A DNA stretch of 64,000 nt, taken from NCBI RefSeq assembly GCF_008710745.1, contig NZ_VYSA01000001.1, forward strand, positions 1,054,001-1,118,000, read 5' to 3'. The translations under genes and the position numbers were made by a program. Positions within the stretch are counted from its first letter, which is position 1; each line of letters opens with the position of its first letter. This document shows, one piece after another, positions 37,228-48,088 of this stretch. The stretch comes from Microbacterium rhizomatis (GTDB taxonomy: Bacteria; Actinomycetota; Actinomycetes; Actinomycetales; Microbacteriaceae). The notes below the pieces were generated by a model. The model was not told the origin of the DNA. It worked only from the letters and a program-made list of their open reading frames with translations, and made no database searches.

Positions 37228-39162
37228 ATGACAGAGCACCTCCCCTACGGGTCCTGGCCGTCCCCGCTCACGGCTGAGGCCGTCGCCTCCGCATCGCCGA
37301 GGATCGAGGGGGCTCGGTTCGTGGGAGGCGAAGTCTGGTGGGGCGAGACGATCCCCGGCGAGGGCGGCAGGACGTCGGTGCGGCGTCGCACGGCGAGCGG
37401 TGACGTGGACGACCTTCTGCCGTCTCCGCACAGCGCCCGCTCGAGAGTCCACGAGTACGGAGGCGGCGCGTGGACGGCGGCCGACGACGGCCGGCTCTTC
37501 TTCGTCGAGAAGGCGGACCAGCGCGTCTGGCTTCGCGAACCGGGCGGGCAGCTGCGTGCGCTGACGCCGGAGACCGTTGACACGCGCTTCGGCGGGCTGT
37601 CCTGGCAGCAGGGCGTCCTGCTGGCCATTCGCGAATCGCACGAGGCTCCTGGCGGGGAGCGGGCGATCCCGCAGCGAGACATCGTCCGGATCGGCGTGGG
37701 CGAGAAGATCGAGATCACCTGCGTCGCGTCGGGGAGCGATTTCGTCGCCCAGCCGGCTCTGTCACCGGGCGGGCGGATGCTCGCGTGGATCGCGTGGGAT
37801 CACCCGGACATGCCGTGGGACCGCGCCGAACTGAGGGTCGGCGCCCTCCAAGACGGTGTCGTCAGGGAATGGACCACCGTCGCAGGCGCAGATTCCTCCG
37901 CGCTGCAGCCCGTCTGGGCGGGGGCGGACGAACTGCTGTACGCGGACGACCCGACCGGGCGATGGAATCTCTGGAGGGCACAGGTACCTGCTCCGACCGC
38001 TCATCCCATCGAAAGCCATCACGTCCAGAGCGCGGATGCCGACACCGGCGGCCCCCTCTGGGTTCTGGGTGCGAAGTGGTTCGCCCACCTGGAGGACGGA
38101 CGCATCCTCGCGGTGCGGACACAAGGATCGGATGACCTGGTGGTGATCGGGCCGGATGGTGTGATCTCGCTTCTTGCAGCGCCGCCCACGTCCGGCATCA
38201 CTGTCGAAGACGTGCGCGGCACGCGCGTTCTCATCGCCGGAGCGGGAGTCGACGCTCCTCCCGGTCTGTGGGAGATCGATCTGGACCGGCCCACGGAGAT
38301 ATCGCTGGTGCGAGGCGGCGAGTCCCCCTGGGGAGCCGACTGGATGCCGCATCCCCGCGCCCTCTCCACCCCCGGCCCTCGGGGCCCGGTGCATGCGTTC
38401 GCCTACCCGCCGACGAATCCGCATGTCGCGGGCCCGGAGGACGAGCTCCCGCCCTACATCGTCTTCGTGCACGGTGGACCGACCGCCCACGTGGGCGGCG
38501 CCGCATCCGATCGCATCGCTTACTTCACCAGCCGCGGGATCGGCGTCCTCGACGTCAACTACGGAGGCTCCAGCGGCTACGGGCGCGAGTACCGCGAGCG
38601 CCTGCGCGGGCAGTGGGGAATCGTCGACGTCGAGGACGTCGCCGCAGCAGCACGCGGGCTCGCGGCGGAGGGTTTCGCCGACCCGGCGCGCATCGCGATC
38701 GACGGAGGCTCGGCAGGAGGGTGGACCGTGCTCGCCGCCGTGGCCAACACCGACGTCTTCGCCGCGGGGATTTCGCGATACGGCGTGGGCGACGCCAGAG
38801 CCCTTGCGGCCGACACCCACGACTTCGAGGCGCGCTACCTCGATGGGCTGATCGGGCCGCTGCCTGAGGCCGAGGACGTGTACATCGAGCGGTCGCCGCT
38901 GACGCACCCAGAGCGGTTCACCGTGCCCCTGCTGCTCCTGCAGGGCGCGGACGATGCGGTCGTCCCACCGGCGCAGTCCGAGAGCATCCGCGACGCACTC
39001 GCCGCTCGCGGGGTTCCGCACGCGTACGTTCTGTACGAAGGGGAAGGCCACGGCTTCCGCCAGGCCAAGACCCTTGTGCACGCCTATCAGACGCAGCTCG
39101 CGTTCCTCGGCGCCGTCCTCGGCTTCGAGCCGGACGACGTCGCACCGCTCCGGCTCGACTGA
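37228..39162 (+). CDS. S9-family (prolyl-oligopeptidase type) peptidase
   Basis: 644 aa from ATG 37228, where TACGGT ends six bases upstream (leaderless pattern). An N-terminal beta-propeller of about 390 residues is followed by an alpha/beta-hydrolase domain. The triad is visible: Ser495 in GGSAGGW, Asp576 in GADDAVVP, His608 in GEGHGF. The HGGPTAH oxyanion region is conserved. No signal peptide, so cytoplasmic. Probably an acylaminoacyl- or dipeptidyl-type peptidase. Confidence 0.88.
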   Translation: MTEHLPYGSWPSPLTAEAVASASPRIEGARFVGGEVWWGETIPGEGGRTSVRRRTASGDVDDLLPSPHSARSRVHEYGGGAWTAADDGRLFFVEKADQRVWLREPGGQLRALTPETVDTRFGGLSWQQGVLLAIRESHEAPGGERAIPQRDIVRIGVGEKIEITCVASGSDFVAQPALSPGGRMLAWIAWDHPDMPWDRAELRVGALQDGVVREWTTVAGADSSALQPVWAGADELLYADDPTGRWNLWRAQVPAPTAHPIESHHVQSADADTGGPLWVLGAKWFAHLEDGRILAVRTQGSDDLVVIGPDGVISLLAAPPTSGITVEDVRGTRVLIAGAGVDAPPGLWEIDLDRPTEISLVRGGESPWGADWMPHPRALSTPGPRGPVHAFAYPPTNPHVAGPEDELPPYIVFVHGGPTAHVGGAASDRIAYFTSRGIGVLDVNYGGSSGYGREYRERLRGQWGIVDVEDVAAAARGLAAEGFADPARIAIDGGSAGGWTVLAAVANTDVFAAGISRYGVGDARALAADTHDFEARYLDGLIGPLPEAEDVYIERSPLTHPERFTVPLLLLQGADDAVVPPAQSESIRDALAARGVPHAYVLYEGEGHGFRQAKTLVHAYQTQLAFLGAVLGFEPDDVAPLRLD

Positions 39163-39172
39163 CGCCGGAGAG

Positions 39173-40690
39173 TCACGCCGCGAAGGGGGCGAGCTCGGCG
39201 GCGAGCCGCTCGGACACGTAGGCGTGCAGTGCCGTTCCACCCTCTTCGTGCGACTGCGACACGATGTGCCCCGATTCGTGGACGAGCGACACCAGATCAC
39301 CGCGGCCGTAGGGCACCAGAGCGCGGACCTCGACAGCCGGGAGCGGAAGAGCCGCTTCGACAGCCGCGCGGAGCTCCGCCATGCCCTCGCCGCTGCGCGA
39401 TGAGGCGAACAGCGCCTTCGGCTCGAGACCCCGGAGTACCAGACGGGTGTCATCGTCCACCAGGTCGGCCTTGTTGAACACGACCAGCTCCGGGATGCTC
39501 CGCGCGCCGACATCACCCATCACATCGCGTACAGTCTGCAGCTGCGCGGCCGGATCCGGGTGCGCAGCGTCCACGACGTGAACGATGACATCGGCGTCCG
39601 CCACCTCCTCGAGCGTGGAACGGAACGCCTCGACCAGCTGATGAGGGAGGTTGCGGACGAACCCCACAGTGTCGGTCAGCGTGTACACGCGGCCATCGGA
39701 TGCCTCGGTGCGGCGCACCGTGGCATCCAGCGTGGCGAACAGAGCGTTCTCGACGAGCACACCCGCACTCGTCAGGCGATTGAGCAGGCTCGACTTGCCG
39801 GCGTTCGTGTAGCCCGCGATCGCGACCGACGGGATCGTGTTGCGCTTGCGCTCGGCGCGCTTGGCGTCGCGCGCAGGGCCGAAGTCGCGGATCTGACGGC
39901 GCAGGATTGCCATCTTGGTGCGGATCCGCCGTCGGTCCAGCTCGATCTTCGTCTCACCGGGGCCGCGCGAGCCCATGCCCGCACCGCCCGCACCCACCTG
40001 GCCGCCGGCCTGACGGCTCATCGAGTCGCCCCAGCCGCGCAGGCGCGGGAGGAGGTATTCCAGCTGGGCGAGCTCGACCTGAGCCTTGCCCTCGCGGCTC
40101 TTCGCGTGCTGGCTGAAGATGTCGAGGATGACGGTCGTGCGGTCGATGACCTTCACCTTCACGACGTCCTCGAGGGCGCGCCTCTGGCTGGGTGCGAGCT
40201 CGGTGTCGGCGATCACGGTGTCAGCGCCGAGCGCCGCGACGAGGTCTTTGAGCTCTTGCGCCTTGCCGCGGCCGAGATATGTGGCCGGGTCGGGGTGGGG
40301 ACGACGCTGGAGCACACCGTCGAGGACGACCGCGCCGGCCGTCTCAGCGAGTGCGGCGAGCTCACGGAGCGAGTTCTCGGCATCGGCCTGCTCACCCTGA
40401 GGGTGCACGCCGACCAGAACCACGTTCTCGAGCCGCAGCTGACGGTACTCGACCTCGGTGACGTCTTCGAGCTCGGTGGAGAGCCCCGGAACACGGCGCA
40501 ACGCGGCCCGCTCCTCACGATCCCACTGGTCGCCGTCAGCCGACCCTCTCCCGGTCGTCGCTTCGTCTTGCAGCGCTTGCGCTGCTCCGAAGACGCGCAC
40601 GCCCGAGTGCGCATCGGCGCGTGCGAGCACGCGGTCCACCGGGTCGAGCTGGTCGTCTTCGGTGCTCGTCGGTGCGCTGGTGTCTGTCAT
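39173..40690 (-). CDS. hflX: GTPase HflX
   Basis: 505 aa. HflX N-terminal domain (VLVGVHPQGEQADAENSLRELAALA) and coiled-coil linker with GMGSRGPGETKIELDRRRIR, then the G domain: G1 GYTNAGKSS, G3 DTVGF, G4 NKADL. It binds 50S or 70S ribosomes and rescues stalled ribosomes in some species. AAGGAA precedes the ATG. Convergent with the peptidase gene, 10 bp gap. Confidence 0.95.
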   Translation of the reverse strand: MTDTSAPTSTEDDQLDPVDRVLARADAHSGVRVFGAAQALQDEATTGRGSADGDQWDREERAALRRVPGLSTELEDVTEVEYRQLRLENVVLVGVHPQGEQADAENSLRELAALAETAGAVVLDGVLQRRPHPDPATYLGRGKAQELKDLVAALGADTVIADTELAPSQRRALEDVVKVKVIDRTTVILDIFSQHAKSREGKAQVELAQLEYLLPRLRGWGDSMSRQAGGQVGAGGAGMGSRGPGETKIELDRRRIRTKMAILRRQIRDFGPARDAKRAERKRNTIPSVAIAGYTNAGKSSLLNRLTSAGVLVENALFATLDATVRRTEASDGRVYTLTDTVGFVRNLPHQLVEAFRSTLEEVADADVIVHVVDAAHPDPAAQLQTVRDVMGDVGARSIPELVVFNKADLVDDDTRLVLRGLEPKALFASSRSGEGMAELRAAVEAALPLPAVEVRALVPYGRGDLVSLVHESGHIVSQSHEEGGTALHAYVSERLAAELAPFAA

Positions 40691-40764
40691 GTGTTCCTTC
40701 GTGTCGTACTGCGCGGTAACTCTAGCCTCCCCCGCCGACGTCCTCCTCCGCTACGCTCGCTCCC

Positions 40765-41412
40765 ATGGGGAGCGACCACTACTTCAGTGCGTCGCCGGCA
40801 AGTCCGGAGAATCTGCGTCGCATTCGAGTCTCGATCGGCGGTCGCGATATCGAGGTGACGACGGCCGGCGGCGTGTTCAGTCCCGACCATATCGATACGG
40901 GAACCGCCGTCCTGCTCGCCAATACGCCCCCGCCACCGCCCGGAGGCCACCTGCTGGACCTCGGCTGCGGGTGGGGACCCATCGCGCTGTCGCTGGCTAC
41001 CGCCGCACCGCACGCCACCGTGTGGGCGGTCGACGTCAACGAACGTGCGCTCGACCTCGTGCGGCGCAACAGCGCTGCGCTCGGCCTCGACAATGTCAAC
41101 GCCGTTCTCCCCGACGATGTTCCCGCCGACGTGACTTTCCGGACGATCCGCTCCAATCCCCCGATCCGCGTCGGCAAGAACGAACTGCACGGCCTGCTCG
41201 AACGCTGGATCCCTCGCCTGGACGAGCGCAGCGACGCGTGGCTCGTCGTACAGCGAAACCTCGGATCGGATTCGCTTCAGCGCTGGCTCGCGGCATCCTT
41301 CCCGCACGGGTTCAGCGTGCACCGCACGGCGACCGGTCGAGGCTTCCGCGTCCTCAAGGTACGCAGGCACGGCAGTCCCATCACCGACCCGATCAGCACG
41401 ATCGAGTCGTAG
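40765..41412 (+). CDS. RsmC-like class I methyltransferase
   Basis: 215 aa. SAM motif I LLDLGCGWGPIALSLA at about 63-78, motif II acid in WAVDVNERAL, and the SNPPIR motif typical of N2-guanine or related RNA/protein amino-group methyltransferases. It is a single-domain relative of RsmC, so a 16S rRNA G methylation role is plausible but unproven. TACGCT ends seven bases before ATG 40765 (leaderless pattern). Confidence 0.82.
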   Translation: MGSDHYFSASPASPENLRRIRVSIGGRDIEVTTAGGVFSPDHIDTGTAVLLANTPPPPPGGHLLDLGCGWGPIALSLATAAPHATVWAVDVNERALDLVRRNSAALGLDNVNAVLPDDVPADVTFRTIRSNPPIRVGKNELHGLLERWIPRLDERSDAWLVVQRNLGSDSLQRWLAASFPHGFSVHRTATGRGFRVLKVRRHGSPITDPISTIES

Positions 41413-41447
41413 TCGACGGGGCCCGCCGCGGCTGTCGACCGCAGCTC

Positions 41448-41516
41448 CGTCGGAGAATTGGCCGAATGTCGGAGGATTCAGAGAAAGCCCTCCGACATTC
41501 TGCGGATCCTCCGACG
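41448..41516 (+). repeat. 69-bp palindromic element, copy B, intergenic
   Basis: Same length and conserved arms as copy A in argC. It holds two nested inverted repeats: the outer arms CGTCGGAGA / TCCTCCGACG and the inner perfect pair GAATGTCGGAGG / CCTCCGACATTC (41464-41475 and 41489-41500; 12 bp). It lies between the convergent methyltransferase and dapF genes, where it could also act as a bidirectional hairpin. Confidence 0.88.
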
Positions 41517-41545
41517 TAGCACCGTGCAGTCAGAGCCGGCGCCGC

Positions 41546-42403
41546 TCAGGCGAGCGCGACCTGGCCCGAGTAGACCAACGTCGCGGGGCCGGACAGCAGC
41601 ACGTGCCCGTCGACCATGCGTACGCCCAGCTCACCGCCGGGCACCGACACCGCCCAGTGGTCGGGTGCCGCGGCGCCCGCCCAGTGACGCACGGCCAGCG
41701 CGGCCGCGGCGACTCCGGTACCACAGCTGAGCGTTTCGCCGACGCCCCGCTCGAACACCCGCATCCGGATCGCACCGACGCCGTGCCGTACGAGCGGGTC
41801 GCTCGGGACGACGAACTCGATGTTCGCACCGTGGGGCGGCGGCGGATCGAGGACGGGCTGCACCGTGAGATCCAGCCCCTCCAGCTCGTCCTCCGAAGGC
41901 AGGGCGACCACGACGTGCGGATTGCCCACGTCGATCCCTGCCCCCGGTCGGGCGACACCCAAACCGCGGGCGCGGACGAGCACGTCCTCCGACTCGACGG
42001 TCCACGGCCCGAGGTCGACTTCGAAGCCGAGTTCGCTCCGAGTGAGGGTCTTCACACCCGCGCGAGTACCGACGGCGAGCGGCGCGCCCTCGTCCCACGA
42101 GACCAGCCCGCGATCGACCAGGAACCGGGCGAAGACGCGAATGCCGTTTCCGCACATCTCAGCCGCCGACCCGTCGGCATTGCGGTAGTCCATGAACCAC
42201 TCCGCCTCGGACGTGGCCGCGCCCTCCGCGATCTGCGACGAACGGACCACTCGGAGGATGCCGTCCGCGCCGATGCCGAATCGCCGATCGCACAGCGCGG
42301 CGACCTGGTCGTCGGTGAGGGCAAGCTCGCCGTCGGCGTCGGGGATGATCACGAAGTCGTTGCCGGTCCCGTGACCCTTCGTGAAGGCGACGGTCTGCGG
42401 CAT
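41546..42403 (-). CDS. dapF: Diaminopimelate epimerase
   Basis: 285 aa. Converts LL- to meso-diaminopimelate for lysine and peptidoglycan. The two catalytic cysteines are Cys84 (AEMCGNGIR) and Cys227 (LSCGTG). TAGACT ends six bases before the ATG, so probably leaderless. Sits in the conserved hflX-dapF-miaA order. Confidence 0.95.
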   Translation of the reverse strand: MPQTVAFTKGHGTGNDFVIIPDADGELALTDDQVAALCDRRFGIGADGILRVVRSSQIAEGAATSEAEWFMDYRNADGSAAEMCGNGIRVFARFLVDRGLVSWDEGAPLAVGTRAGVKTLTRSELGFEVDLGPWTVESEDVLVRARGLGVARPGAGIDVGNPHVVVALPSEDELEGLDLTVQPVLDPPPPHGANIEFVVPSDPLVRHGVGAIRMRVFERGVGETLSCGTGVAAAALAVRHWAGAAAPDHWAVSVPGGELGVRMVDGHVLLSGPATLVYSGQVALA

Positions 42404-42442
42404 CCCCCAAGTCTACGGGGGCGCGAATCGCTCGGCCGGAAC

Positions 42443-42862
42443 CTAATCGGCGATGAGGCGCTTGCCGGTCGTCGTCGTGTCGAATCGCTCGTACCCCAGA
42501 CGATCGTAGAAGCCGAGGACGTCTTCGTTCCCGGGGCGCACCATGAGCTGCACCTTGGGGCAGCCCATCTCGAGAAGCAGATCCTCGACCGCGGCGACCA
42601 GATCGCGTGCGATGCCCTGCCCGCGACGCTGCGGCGATGACGCGAGGTAGTAGATCCAGCCGCGGTGGCCGTCGTACCCGCCCATCACGCTGCCAACGAC
42701 GTCTTCACCGTCCACCGCCACCAGGAACAGCTCCGGCTGCACGGTGAGTTTGCGCTGGATGTCGAGGTGCGGGTTGTTCCACGACCGCGTCAGACCGGTG
42801 GCCTGCCACAGCGCGATGACGGACTCGGTGTCGCGGAGCGCGAATGCGCGGATGCTGGTCAT
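42443..42862 (-). CDS. GNAT-family N-acetyltransferase
   Basis: 139 aa, a complete GNAT fold with the acetyl-CoA loop [15 protein letters not shown] and the C-terminal [11 protein letters not shown]. Resembles the small YpeA-type acetyltransferases. ATG overlaps the miaA stop (ATGA), so it is cotranslated with miaA. Substrate unknown. Confidence 0.85.
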   Translation of the reverse strand: MTSIRAFALRDTESVIALWQATGLTRSWNNPHLDIQRKLTVQPELFLVAVDGEDVVGSVMGGYDGHRGWIYYLASSPQRRGQGIARDLVAAVEDLLLEMGCPKVQLMVRPGNEDVLGFYDRLGYERFDTTTTGKRLIAD

Positions 42863-43827
42863 GCATCCAGTATGTGCGGCACAAGCCCGGCGGTGTCGGC
42901 CTTGACCTCGGCGCCGTCCACCCACCGCACTCCGGCGTACCGCCGGAACCACGACACCTGACGCCGCGCATAGCGGCGTGTGAGCGCCTGGGTTTCGGCG
43001 ATCGCCTCGTTCCGCGTCGACGTCCCCGCGAGCTCGGCCAGCGCCTGCGCGTACCCGATCGCTCGCCGCGCCGTCACGCCAGCTTCCAGGCCCGACTTCT
43101 GCAGCGCACGCACCTCGTCGATCAGTCCGTCGGACCACATCTGCTCGACCCGGGCGTCCAGCTGAGGCACGAGTCGATCGCGGGCCACCTGCGTCCCGAT
43201 GATTCGCGTTCGCTCGTGCCACTCGACCGGCTCGGACGGGAGCGCGGCACCATGCGTCGCCTCACCCTGGGCCAGGACCTCCAGAGCCCGCACGACGCGA
43301 CGCCCGTTCCGCGGATCCACCCGCGCGGCCGTGACGGGGTCGGCTGCGAGAAGCCGCGTGTAGAGGACTCCAGGACCGTGCTCGATGAGCTCGGCCTCGA
43401 GCGCAGCGCGCAGCTCGACATCCGTCGGCGGGAACCGGAAGTCGTACAGCACACTCGAGACGTACAGCCCGGAGCCGCCGACCAGGATGGCATCCGCCCC
43501 GCGGCCGTTGATATCGGCGATCGCGCGCCGCGCAGCATCCTGGTACCAGGCGACGGCCGTTTCCTCGGTGACCGCCAGCACGTCCAGAAGGTGGTGCGGG
43601 ATGCCGCGCCGTTCGCCCTCGGACAGCTTTGCGGTACCGATATCCATGCCGCGATACAGCTGCATCGCATCGGCGTTGACGATCTCGGCGCGACGGTCGG
43701 CGGCGGCCAGCGCCTCGGCAAGACCCAGCGACAGCGCTGTCTTGCCGGTGCCTGTCGCCCCCACCACGGCCCACAGCCGTGGAAGCGTCGGTTCCCGCAG
43801 ATCCCGGCGCGGTCGCGGCAGGGTCAC
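42859..43827 (-). CDS. miaA: tRNA dimethylallyltransferase
   Basis: 322 aa from GTG 43827, which overlaps the miaB stop (GTGA). P-loop [18 protein letters not shown]; tRNA/DMAPP motifs [18 protein letters not shown] and the [13 protein letters not shown] segment. It adds dimethylallyl to A37 of tRNAs reading UNN codons, the substrate that MiaB then thiolates. Confidence 0.94.
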   Translation of the reverse strand: MTLPRPRRDLREPTLPRLWAVVGATGTGKTALSLGLAEALAAADRRAEIVNADAMQLYRGMDIGTAKLSEGERRGIPHHLLDVLAVTEETAVAWYQDAARRAIADINGRGADAILVGGSGLYVSSVLYDFRFPPTDVELRAALEAELIEHGPGVLYTRLLAADPVTAARVDPRNGRRVVRALEVLAQGEATHGAALPSEPVEWHERTRIIGTQVARDRLVPQLDARVEQMWSDGLIDEVRALQKSGLEAGVTARRAIGYAQALAELAGTSTRNEAIAETQALTRRYARRQVSWFRRYAGVRWVDGAEVKADTAGLVPHILDA

Positions 43828-45374
43828 ACCCCGATGCGCAACGTCGGAAGCCCGAGAGAAACGGCGCGTCCGCCGGTGGGATCGGAGGGCGGTGCAGGAA
43901 CGGCACAGGACTCGGCCTGCGTGCGGTCCCATGCGTCGCCCGCGCGTGTACGGCGGATGCGCAGCGCGGAGCCATCGGCGGAATCGGCGAGCAGATGGAA
44001 CGGGGCCGCGTGGGTCACCCGGACGCTGACCACATCGCCGGGCCGAGGGAGCTCGCTTCCTGCGGGAACCTCGAAATGCACGAGGCGGTTGTCTTCGGCG
44101 CGACCGGTGAGGCGGTGCGTCTCCGCGTCCTTCTTGCCCTCGCCCATCGATACCAGCACCTCGACGTCGCGGCCGACCTGAGCCTGATTCTCTTCCAGCG
44201 AGATGCGCTCCTGCAGAGCGATCAGCCGTTCGTAGCGCTCCTGGACGACCGCCTTCGGCACCTGGTCGGGCATGGTCGCCGCCGGCGTGCCCGCCCTGAT
44301 CGAGTACTGGAACGTGAATGCGCTGGAGAATCGGGCCTGCTCGACGACCCGCATGGTGTCTTCGAAGTCGGCCTCGGTCTCGCCGGGGAACCCGACGATG
44401 ATGTCGGTCGTGATGGCTGCGTTCGGGATACGGTCGCGCACGCGGTCGAGGATGCCGAGGAACTTCTCGCTGCGGTAGGAACGGCGCATCGCCTTGAGGA
44501 TGCGGTCACTGCCCGACTGCAGCGGCATGTGCAGCTGGGGCATGACCGATGCGGTGTCGGCCATCGCATCGATCACGTCATCGGTGAACGCGGCGGGATG
44601 CGGGCTCGTGAAACGGATGCGCTCCAGACCCTCGATCTCGCCGGCCGCGCGCAGCAGCTTGCCGAACGCCTGCCGGTCGCCGAACTCGACGCCGTAGGAG
44701 TTGACGTTCTGCCCGAGAAGAGTGACCTCGATCGCGCCATCTTCCACCAGGAGCCGGATCTCGTTGAGGATGTCGCCGGGCCGGCGGTCCTTCTCTTTGC
44801 CGCGGAGACTCGGGACGATGCAGAAGGTGCACGTGTTGTTGCAGCCGACGGAGATCGACACCCAGCCGCTGTAGACCGAGTCTCGCTTGGTCGGAAGCGT
44901 CGAGGGGAAGACCTCGAGCGACTCGAGGATCTCGAGCTGTGCCTCGTCATTGTGGCGGGCGCGTTCGAGCAGGCTCGGCAGCGATCCCATGTTGTGCGTG
45001 CCGAAAACGACATCGACCCACGGCGCCTTGTCGATCACGGTCTGCTTGTCCATCTGCGCCAGACAGCCGCCGACAGCGATCTGCATTCCCTCCCTGCGGC
45101 GCTTCACCGACGCGAGGTGACCCAGCGTGCCGTAGAGCTTGCCCGCGGCGTTATCGCGCACCGCGCAGGTGTTGATGATGACGACATCGGCCTCTTCCCC
45201 TGCGGCCGCGCGCACGTACCCGGCGCTTTCGAGCGAGCCCGAGAGCCGCTCTGAGTCGTGGACGTTCATCTGGCAGCCGAACGTGCGCACCTCGTACGAC
45301 CGGGGGTTTCCGACCGCATCCTGGGCGGCCGCCGACGGCGCGATGATCGTGGGGGTGCTGTCAAGCAGAGTCAT
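43824..45374 (-). CDS. miaB: tRNA-2-methylthio-N6-dimethylallyladenosine synthase
   Basis: 516 aa from ATG 45374. N-terminal UPF0004 domain cysteines ([19 protein letters not shown]), radical-SAM cluster [10 protein letters not shown]-terminal TRAM domain. TACAAT (45384-45389) is nine bases before the ATG. The residue count upstream of the conserved fold makes the longer frame from 45503 unlikely. Works directly after MiaA on the same tRNA base. Confidence 0.95.
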   Translation of the reverse strand: MTLLDSTPTIIAPSAAAQDAVGNPRSYEVRTFGCQMNVHDSERLSGSLESAGYVRAAAGEEADVVIINTCAVRDNAAGKLYGTLGHLASVKRRREGMQIAVGGCLAQMDKQTVIDKAPWVDVVFGTHNMGSLPSLLERARHNDEAQLEILESLEVFPSTLPTKRDSVYSGWVSISVGCNNTCTFCIVPSLRGKEKDRRPGDILNEIRLLVEDGAIEVTLLGQNVNSYGVEFGDRQAFGKLLRAAGEIEGLERIRFTSPHPAAFTDDVIDAMADTASVMPQLHMPLQSGSDRILKAMRRSYRSEKFLGILDRVRDRIPNAAITTDIIVGFPGETEADFEDTMRVVEQARFSSAFTFQYSIRAGTPAATMPDQVPKAVVQERYERLIALQERISLEENQAQVGRDVEVLVSMGEGKKDAETHRLTGRAEDNRLVHFEVPAGSELPRPGDVVSVRVTHAAPFHLLADSADGSALRIRRTRAGDAWDRTQAESCAVPAPPSDPTGGRAVSLGLPTLRIGV

Positions 45375-45417
45375 GATGGATCGATTGTACGGCGGGATGC
45401 TGCGGCGCCGACCCCGC

Positions 45418-46077
45418 TCAGCGGAACCGGACTCCGCCGGCGGCGGCGCTCTTGCGCGCCTCGGCAAGCGCCGTTCGCGCTGCGTGACCTGCGACCCCGC
45501 CACCGAAGCCGCGCCGCGCGAGTTGACCCATCAGTCGCCGGATCGCCGTGTCGTCGTCGTAGCGGACGAGAGAGCGCGCCTTGGATGTGGCGAACTCCAT
45601 CGCGCGCTGCGCGTCGTCATCGGGCAGCTCGGCGATCACCGCCTCGATCACCTCGCGGGCTACCAGCCGCTTCTGCAGGAGCTGCTTGACGGCTTTGGTG
45701 CCCATGTCCTGTCGAGTGGTCGCGGAGTGCACGAGCTGCTCGGCGAGCATCGCGTCATCGAGCCATTGCCGGCGTTCGAAGTCATCGATCACCCCGTCGA
45801 TCTCGTCGCCCGTCAACCCGCTCGACCGCAGCTTGGCCCTGGCCTCGGCCACCGAGAGCCCCCGACGGCCGAGGCTCCGCGTGAGGGACACGGATGCCGA
45901 ATCGATCAGCGACGCGCGGTCCACGAACTCTTCGTCGTTCGGCGTCGATCCCCCGTCGAATGTGTCATCGGCGCGAGACGACTCCGCGAAGACGACGCCC
46001 CGGTTCTGCGGCGCCACCCCGGGGAGGTAGGTCACGGGAGCGAGCGCATCGCCCCCGTGACCGTTACTGATCGCCAT
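45418..46077 (-). CDS. recX: RecX, regulator of RecA
   Basis: 219 aa. About 55 variable N-terminal residues, then the three-helix RecX repeats ([52 protein letters not shown]). It caps RecA filaments. The ATG lies one base after the recA stop, so cotranscribed and probably cotranslated. Confidence 0.9.
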   Translation of the reverse strand: MAISNGHGGDALAPVTYLPGVAPQNRGVVFAESSRADDTFDGGSTPNDEEFVDRASLIDSASVSLTRSLGRRGLSVAEARAKLRSSGLTGDEIDGVIDDFERRQWLDDAMLAEQLVHSATTRQDMGTKAVKQLLQKRLVAREVIEAVIAELPDDDAQRAMEFATSKARSLVRYDDDTAIRRLMGQLARRGFGGGVAGHAARTALAEARKSAAAGGVRFR

Positions 46078-46078
46078 G

Positions 46079-47143
46079 TCAGGCCGGGCGCTTCTTGGCC
46101 AGCTGATCGGTCTGGACGGGGCTGTCTACCACCGCGGCCAGCTTCGGCATGCCGATGCCGAGCTTCGTCTTGATCTTCGATTCGATCTCTGCCGCGATGT
46201 CCGGGTTCTTGATCAGGAAGTTGCGGGCGTTCTCTTTACCCTGACCGAGCTGCTCGCCGTCGTACGTGTACCAGGCGCCGGACTTCTTCACGATCTCGTG
46301 CTCGACGCCGAAGTCGATGAGGCTGCCCTCGCGCGAGATGCCGACGCCGTAGAGGATGTCGAACTCCGCCTGCTTGAACGGCGGCGCCATCTTGTTCTTG
46401 ACGACCTTGACGCGAGTGCGGTTACCCACCGCATCCGTACCGTCTTTGAGCGTCTCGATGCGGCGGATGTCGAGACGGACGGACGCGTAGAACTTGAGCG
46501 CCTTGCCACCGGCGGTGGTCTCGGGCGAGCCGAAGAACACGCCGATCTTCTCGCGCAGCTGGTTGATGAAGATCATCGTGGTGTTGGTCTGGTTGAGTCC
46601 ACCGGTGAGCTTGCGGAGCGCCTGCGACATGAGGCGGGCCTGCAGACCCACATGGGAGTCACCCATCTCGCCCTCGATCTCGGCGCGGGGCACGAGCGCG
46701 GCCACCGAGTCGATCACGATCAGGTCGATGGAGCCGGAGCGGATGAGCATGTCGGCGATCTCGAGCGCCTGCTCACCCGTGTCGGGCTGAGACACGAGCA
46801 GCTGGTCGATGTCGACGCCGAGCTTCATCGCATAGTCGGGGTCGAGCGCGTGCTCAGCGTCGATGAAGGCGGCGATGCCACCCGCTCGCTGCGCATTGGC
46901 GATCGCGTGCAGCGTGAGCGTGGTCTTACCTGACGACTCGGGCCCGTAGATCTCGATGATGCGACCGCGAGGCAGTCCCCCCACGCCGAGCGCGACGTCG
47001 AGGGCGATCGAACCCGTGGGGATCACTTCGACGGGAGCGCGGTCGTCGCTGCCCAGTCGCATGACCGAGCCCTTTCCGAACTGCCGGTCGATCTGGGCGA
47101 GGGCCGATTCGAGGGCCTTCTCGCGGTTCTCGGGTGAGGGCAT
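46079..47143 (-). CDS. recA: Recombinase RecA
   Basis: 354 aa from ATG 47143 (AAAGGAG seven bases upstream). Walker [10 protein letters not shown] at 67-75, the L1/L2 region with [19 protein letters not shown] segments, and the acidic-free C-terminus [13 protein letters not shown]. No intein is present. Drives strand exchange and LexA self-cleavage. A perfect SOS box lies about 205 bp upstream. Confidence 0.98.
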   Translation of the reverse strand: MPSPENREKALESALAQIDRQFGKGSVMRLGSDDRAPVEVIPTGSIALDVALGVGGLPRGRIIEIYGPESSGKTTLTLHAIANAQRAGGIAAFIDAEHALDPDYAMKLGVDIDQLLVSQPDTGEQALEIADMLIRSGSIDLIVIDSVAALVPRAEIEGEMGDSHVGLQARLMSQALRKLTGGLNQTNTTMIFINQLREKIGVFFGSPETTAGGKALKFYASVRLDIRRIETLKDGTDAVGNRTRVKVVKNKMAPPFKQAEFDILYGVGISREGSLIDFGVEHEIVKKSGAWYTYDGEQLGQGKENARNFLIKNPDIAAEIESKIKTKLGIGMPKLAAVVDSPVQTDQLAKKRPA

Positions 47144-47347
47144 GACGTGCTCCTTTATGCTCGCGTTCCGTCGCCTGTAGGCTGTCGCGCTCCGCCCCGA
47201 CGGCCGGGGAGGATGCTGCGACAAGGCGTGTGGTGTCGTTCGACGTCGGTCACGCTACGGGTGGCCTCCGACATGCGGATCACGCACCTCCCATGGTTGT
47301 GGACAGACGTGTCCTCGACACCAGCTGTGCAGGAGCCTATTCTCCAG

Positions 47348-47363
47348 TCGAACGAACGTTCGA
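47348..47363. promoter_or_regulatory. SOS box (LexA operator) upstream of recA
   Basis: TCGAAC-GAAC-GTTCGA is a perfect palindromic match to the actinobacterial LexA box. A TAGGCT hexamer on the minus strand about 17 bp downstream of the CGAACG half could be the -10. The recA leader would then be near 180 nt. Confidence 0.85.
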
Positions 47364-47386
47364 CGACACGCCGACGGATTCGGGTG

Positions 47387-47611
47387 TCAGCGCTGGCGCG
47401 GTTCGAGACGCCCGGCACCGTAGCGGCGTTCTTCGGGGACGTCCATCTCAGCGCACAGCGCAAGCCAGATATCACGGGGTGGCAGACCCGCGCTCAGCGC
47501 CTGAGCGGGCGTACGACCGCCGACATCGCCCAGCACCAGATCATTCAGGAGGAAGGTCGATCTGGAACCGAACTCGTCAGCGACGGCACGCAGGAACTCA
47601 CTGCGTCGCAT
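47387..47611 (-). CDS. DUF3046 protein
   Basis: 74 aa. MRRSEFLRAVADEFG, LVLGDVGGRTPAQAL and PPRDIWLALCAEMDVPEERR are the DUF3046 signature. Function unknown; directly upstream of recA in many actinobacteria (as Rv2738c in M. tuberculosis). Nine bp after clgR. Confidence 0.88.
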   Translation of the reverse strand: MRRSEFLRAVADEFGSRSTFLLNDLVLGDVGGRTPAQALSAGLPPRDIWLALCAEMDVPEERRYGAGRLEPRQR

Positions 47612-47620
47612 ATGCGCGGA

Positions 47621-47929
47621 TCAGCGCAGCGAGAGCTCGGCATCGACCGACGCGACGAGGTCGTCGGGGACCACATCGGGGAAGGTCTGCAGCCCCTCGA
47701 GCACGCTGATCCGGTCTCCGACCTCGCGCATGATGGTCGAAATGGGAACATCGAGAGCTTCGGCGACCGACGCGAGGATCTCGCTCGATGCTTCCTTCTG
47801 CCCGCGCTCAACCTCACTCAGGTAGCCGAGCGCCACGCTGGCGCGGCTCGCCACCTGACGGAGGGTGCGTCCCTTCTGCTGACGATAATCACGCAGGACA
47901 TCGCCGATCTCTTGACGAACAAGGATCAT
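47621..47929 (-). CDS. clgR: ClgR, HTH activator of Clp protease genes
   Basis: 102 aa. An XRE-type HTH at about 10-65 (RTLRQVASRASVALGYLSEVERGQKEAS) and a short C-terminal tail. Position beside pgsA/cinA and recA matches ClgR of mycobacteria and corynebacteria, which activates clp genes and is itself a Clp substrate. GAGGGGG precedes the ATG. Identity rests on HTH similarity and synteny. Confidence 0.82.
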   Translation of the reverse strand: MILVRQEIGDVLRDYRQQKGRTLRQVASRASVALGYLSEVERGQKEASSEILASVAEALDVPISTIMREVGDRISVLEGLQTFPDVVPDDLVASVDAELSLR

Positions 47930-48088
47930 GTGGGCCCCCTCCTCACTTGATGATTCACCGCTGTCTGGGTGGACAACAGTACAACACCGGCTTGTCCCAA
48001 TCTAATCCCGTGCGCTGGGGAAAGGGTGGGAATCGCCGAATGTAACGGAGGCGAAACACGGTGCGCGCCCCCGCGGCGACGTCTGTGC

